Below are positions 40,994 to 41,068 of a stretch of DNA of 41,068 bases, piece after piece. Position 1 is the first letter of the stretch. Every line of letters begins with the position of its first letter. The notes beneath the pieces are model-generated. The model was not told the origin of the DNA. It did no database searches and was given only the letters and a program-made list of their open reading frames with translations. Origin of the DNA: an uncultured Lachnospiraceae bacterium (lineage in GTDB: Bacteria > Bacillota > Clostridia > Lachnospirales > Lachnospiraceae); assembly GCA_902796005.1 (NCBI GenBank), contig CADBNF010000097.1, positions 1-41,068 on the forward strand, given 5' to 3'. Both the position numbers and the translations under genes were made by a program.

Positions 40994-41068
40994 CAGACCC
41001 GGCAGACAGAACAAGCCGACCTTTGACACAAGCCGTATTGAAAACGCCGCACCCGCAAAAGACGGACA
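40994..41068 (-). repeat. Right terminal copy of the 75-bp repeat
   Basis: Reverse complement of 13-87 with one difference. It ends exactly at the last base of the window. Between the lipoprotein terminator and this repeat (40916-40993) there is no gene. Confidence 0.85.

Overview
The window reads as chromosomal DNA of a GC-rich anaerobic Firmicute, most likely a Lachnospiraceae-type acetogen. The evidence is protein flavour (FabK-type enoyl reductase, MetV/RnfC2, a CODH-dependent acetyl-CoA synthase, ECF transporter), strong AGGAGG ribosome sites and clostridial promoters. No rRNA, tRNA, phage gene, transposase or cas gene is visible. Both ends carry the same 75-bp repeat in opposite orientation, so the window is probably a whole contig bounded by a dispersed repeat. 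The species assignment is inference.

Layout. Bases 1-605 hold no gene but are dense in repeats: the terminal repeat, a GC-rich module, a 64-bp-period degenerate repeat, half of a REP-like element and a strong terminator. Bases 606-10206 hold a complete fatty-acid synthesis operon: acpP-accB-accC-accD-accA-fabH-fabK-fabD-fabG-fabF-fabZ, followed by a MarR/FabT-like regulator gene. AT-rich palindromes between the promoter and acpP are the likely operator. A bidirectional terminator separates this from a leftward operon, rnfC2-metV-metF, the methylene-tetrahydrofolate reductase module of the Wood-Ljungdahl pathway.

Bases 14208-20676 hold a manganese exporter, an ECF S component divergent from a degenerate MocR regulator, a YwlG protein, a perfect 36-bp-arm hairpin, a DUF937 protein and a leftward operon of DUF4956, VTC-type polyphosphate polymerase and Cthe_2159-type lipoprotein genes. 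Bases 20950-29997 are mostly single genes: a nucleotidyltransferase/acetyltransferase fusion, patatin, a small Cys-rich protein, Fe-S aldo/keto reductase, radical SAM enzyme, C39-like peptidase, ThrH, YgjP-like metallopeptidase, and an (alpha/alpha)6 glycosidase paired with an XRE regulator.

Bases 30125-37565 hold a UroD-family protein, a small XRE regulator, and an operon in which an S66 (LD-carboxypeptidase/MccF-like) peptidase precedes a complete carbohydrate-type ABC importer. The right end has acsB (acetyl-CoA synthase), alone behind its own promoter with a possible leader attenuator, then a lipoprotein gene and the terminal repeat.

How it fits together: RnfC2-MetV-MetF make methyl-H4folate and AcsB uses the methyl group, CO and CoA to make acetyl-CoA. 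The AccABCD/Fab operon turns acetyl-CoA into fatty acids. The other Wood-Ljungdahl genes (acsA/cooS, acsC, acsD, acsE, fhs, folD) are not in the window. The best leads are the MocR protein lacking its PLP lysine and C-terminus, the nucleotidyltransferase-acetyltransferase fusion, the MetV-RnfC fusion, the S66-ABC operon with a doubly anchored binding protein, the acsB leader and the 64-bp repeats.
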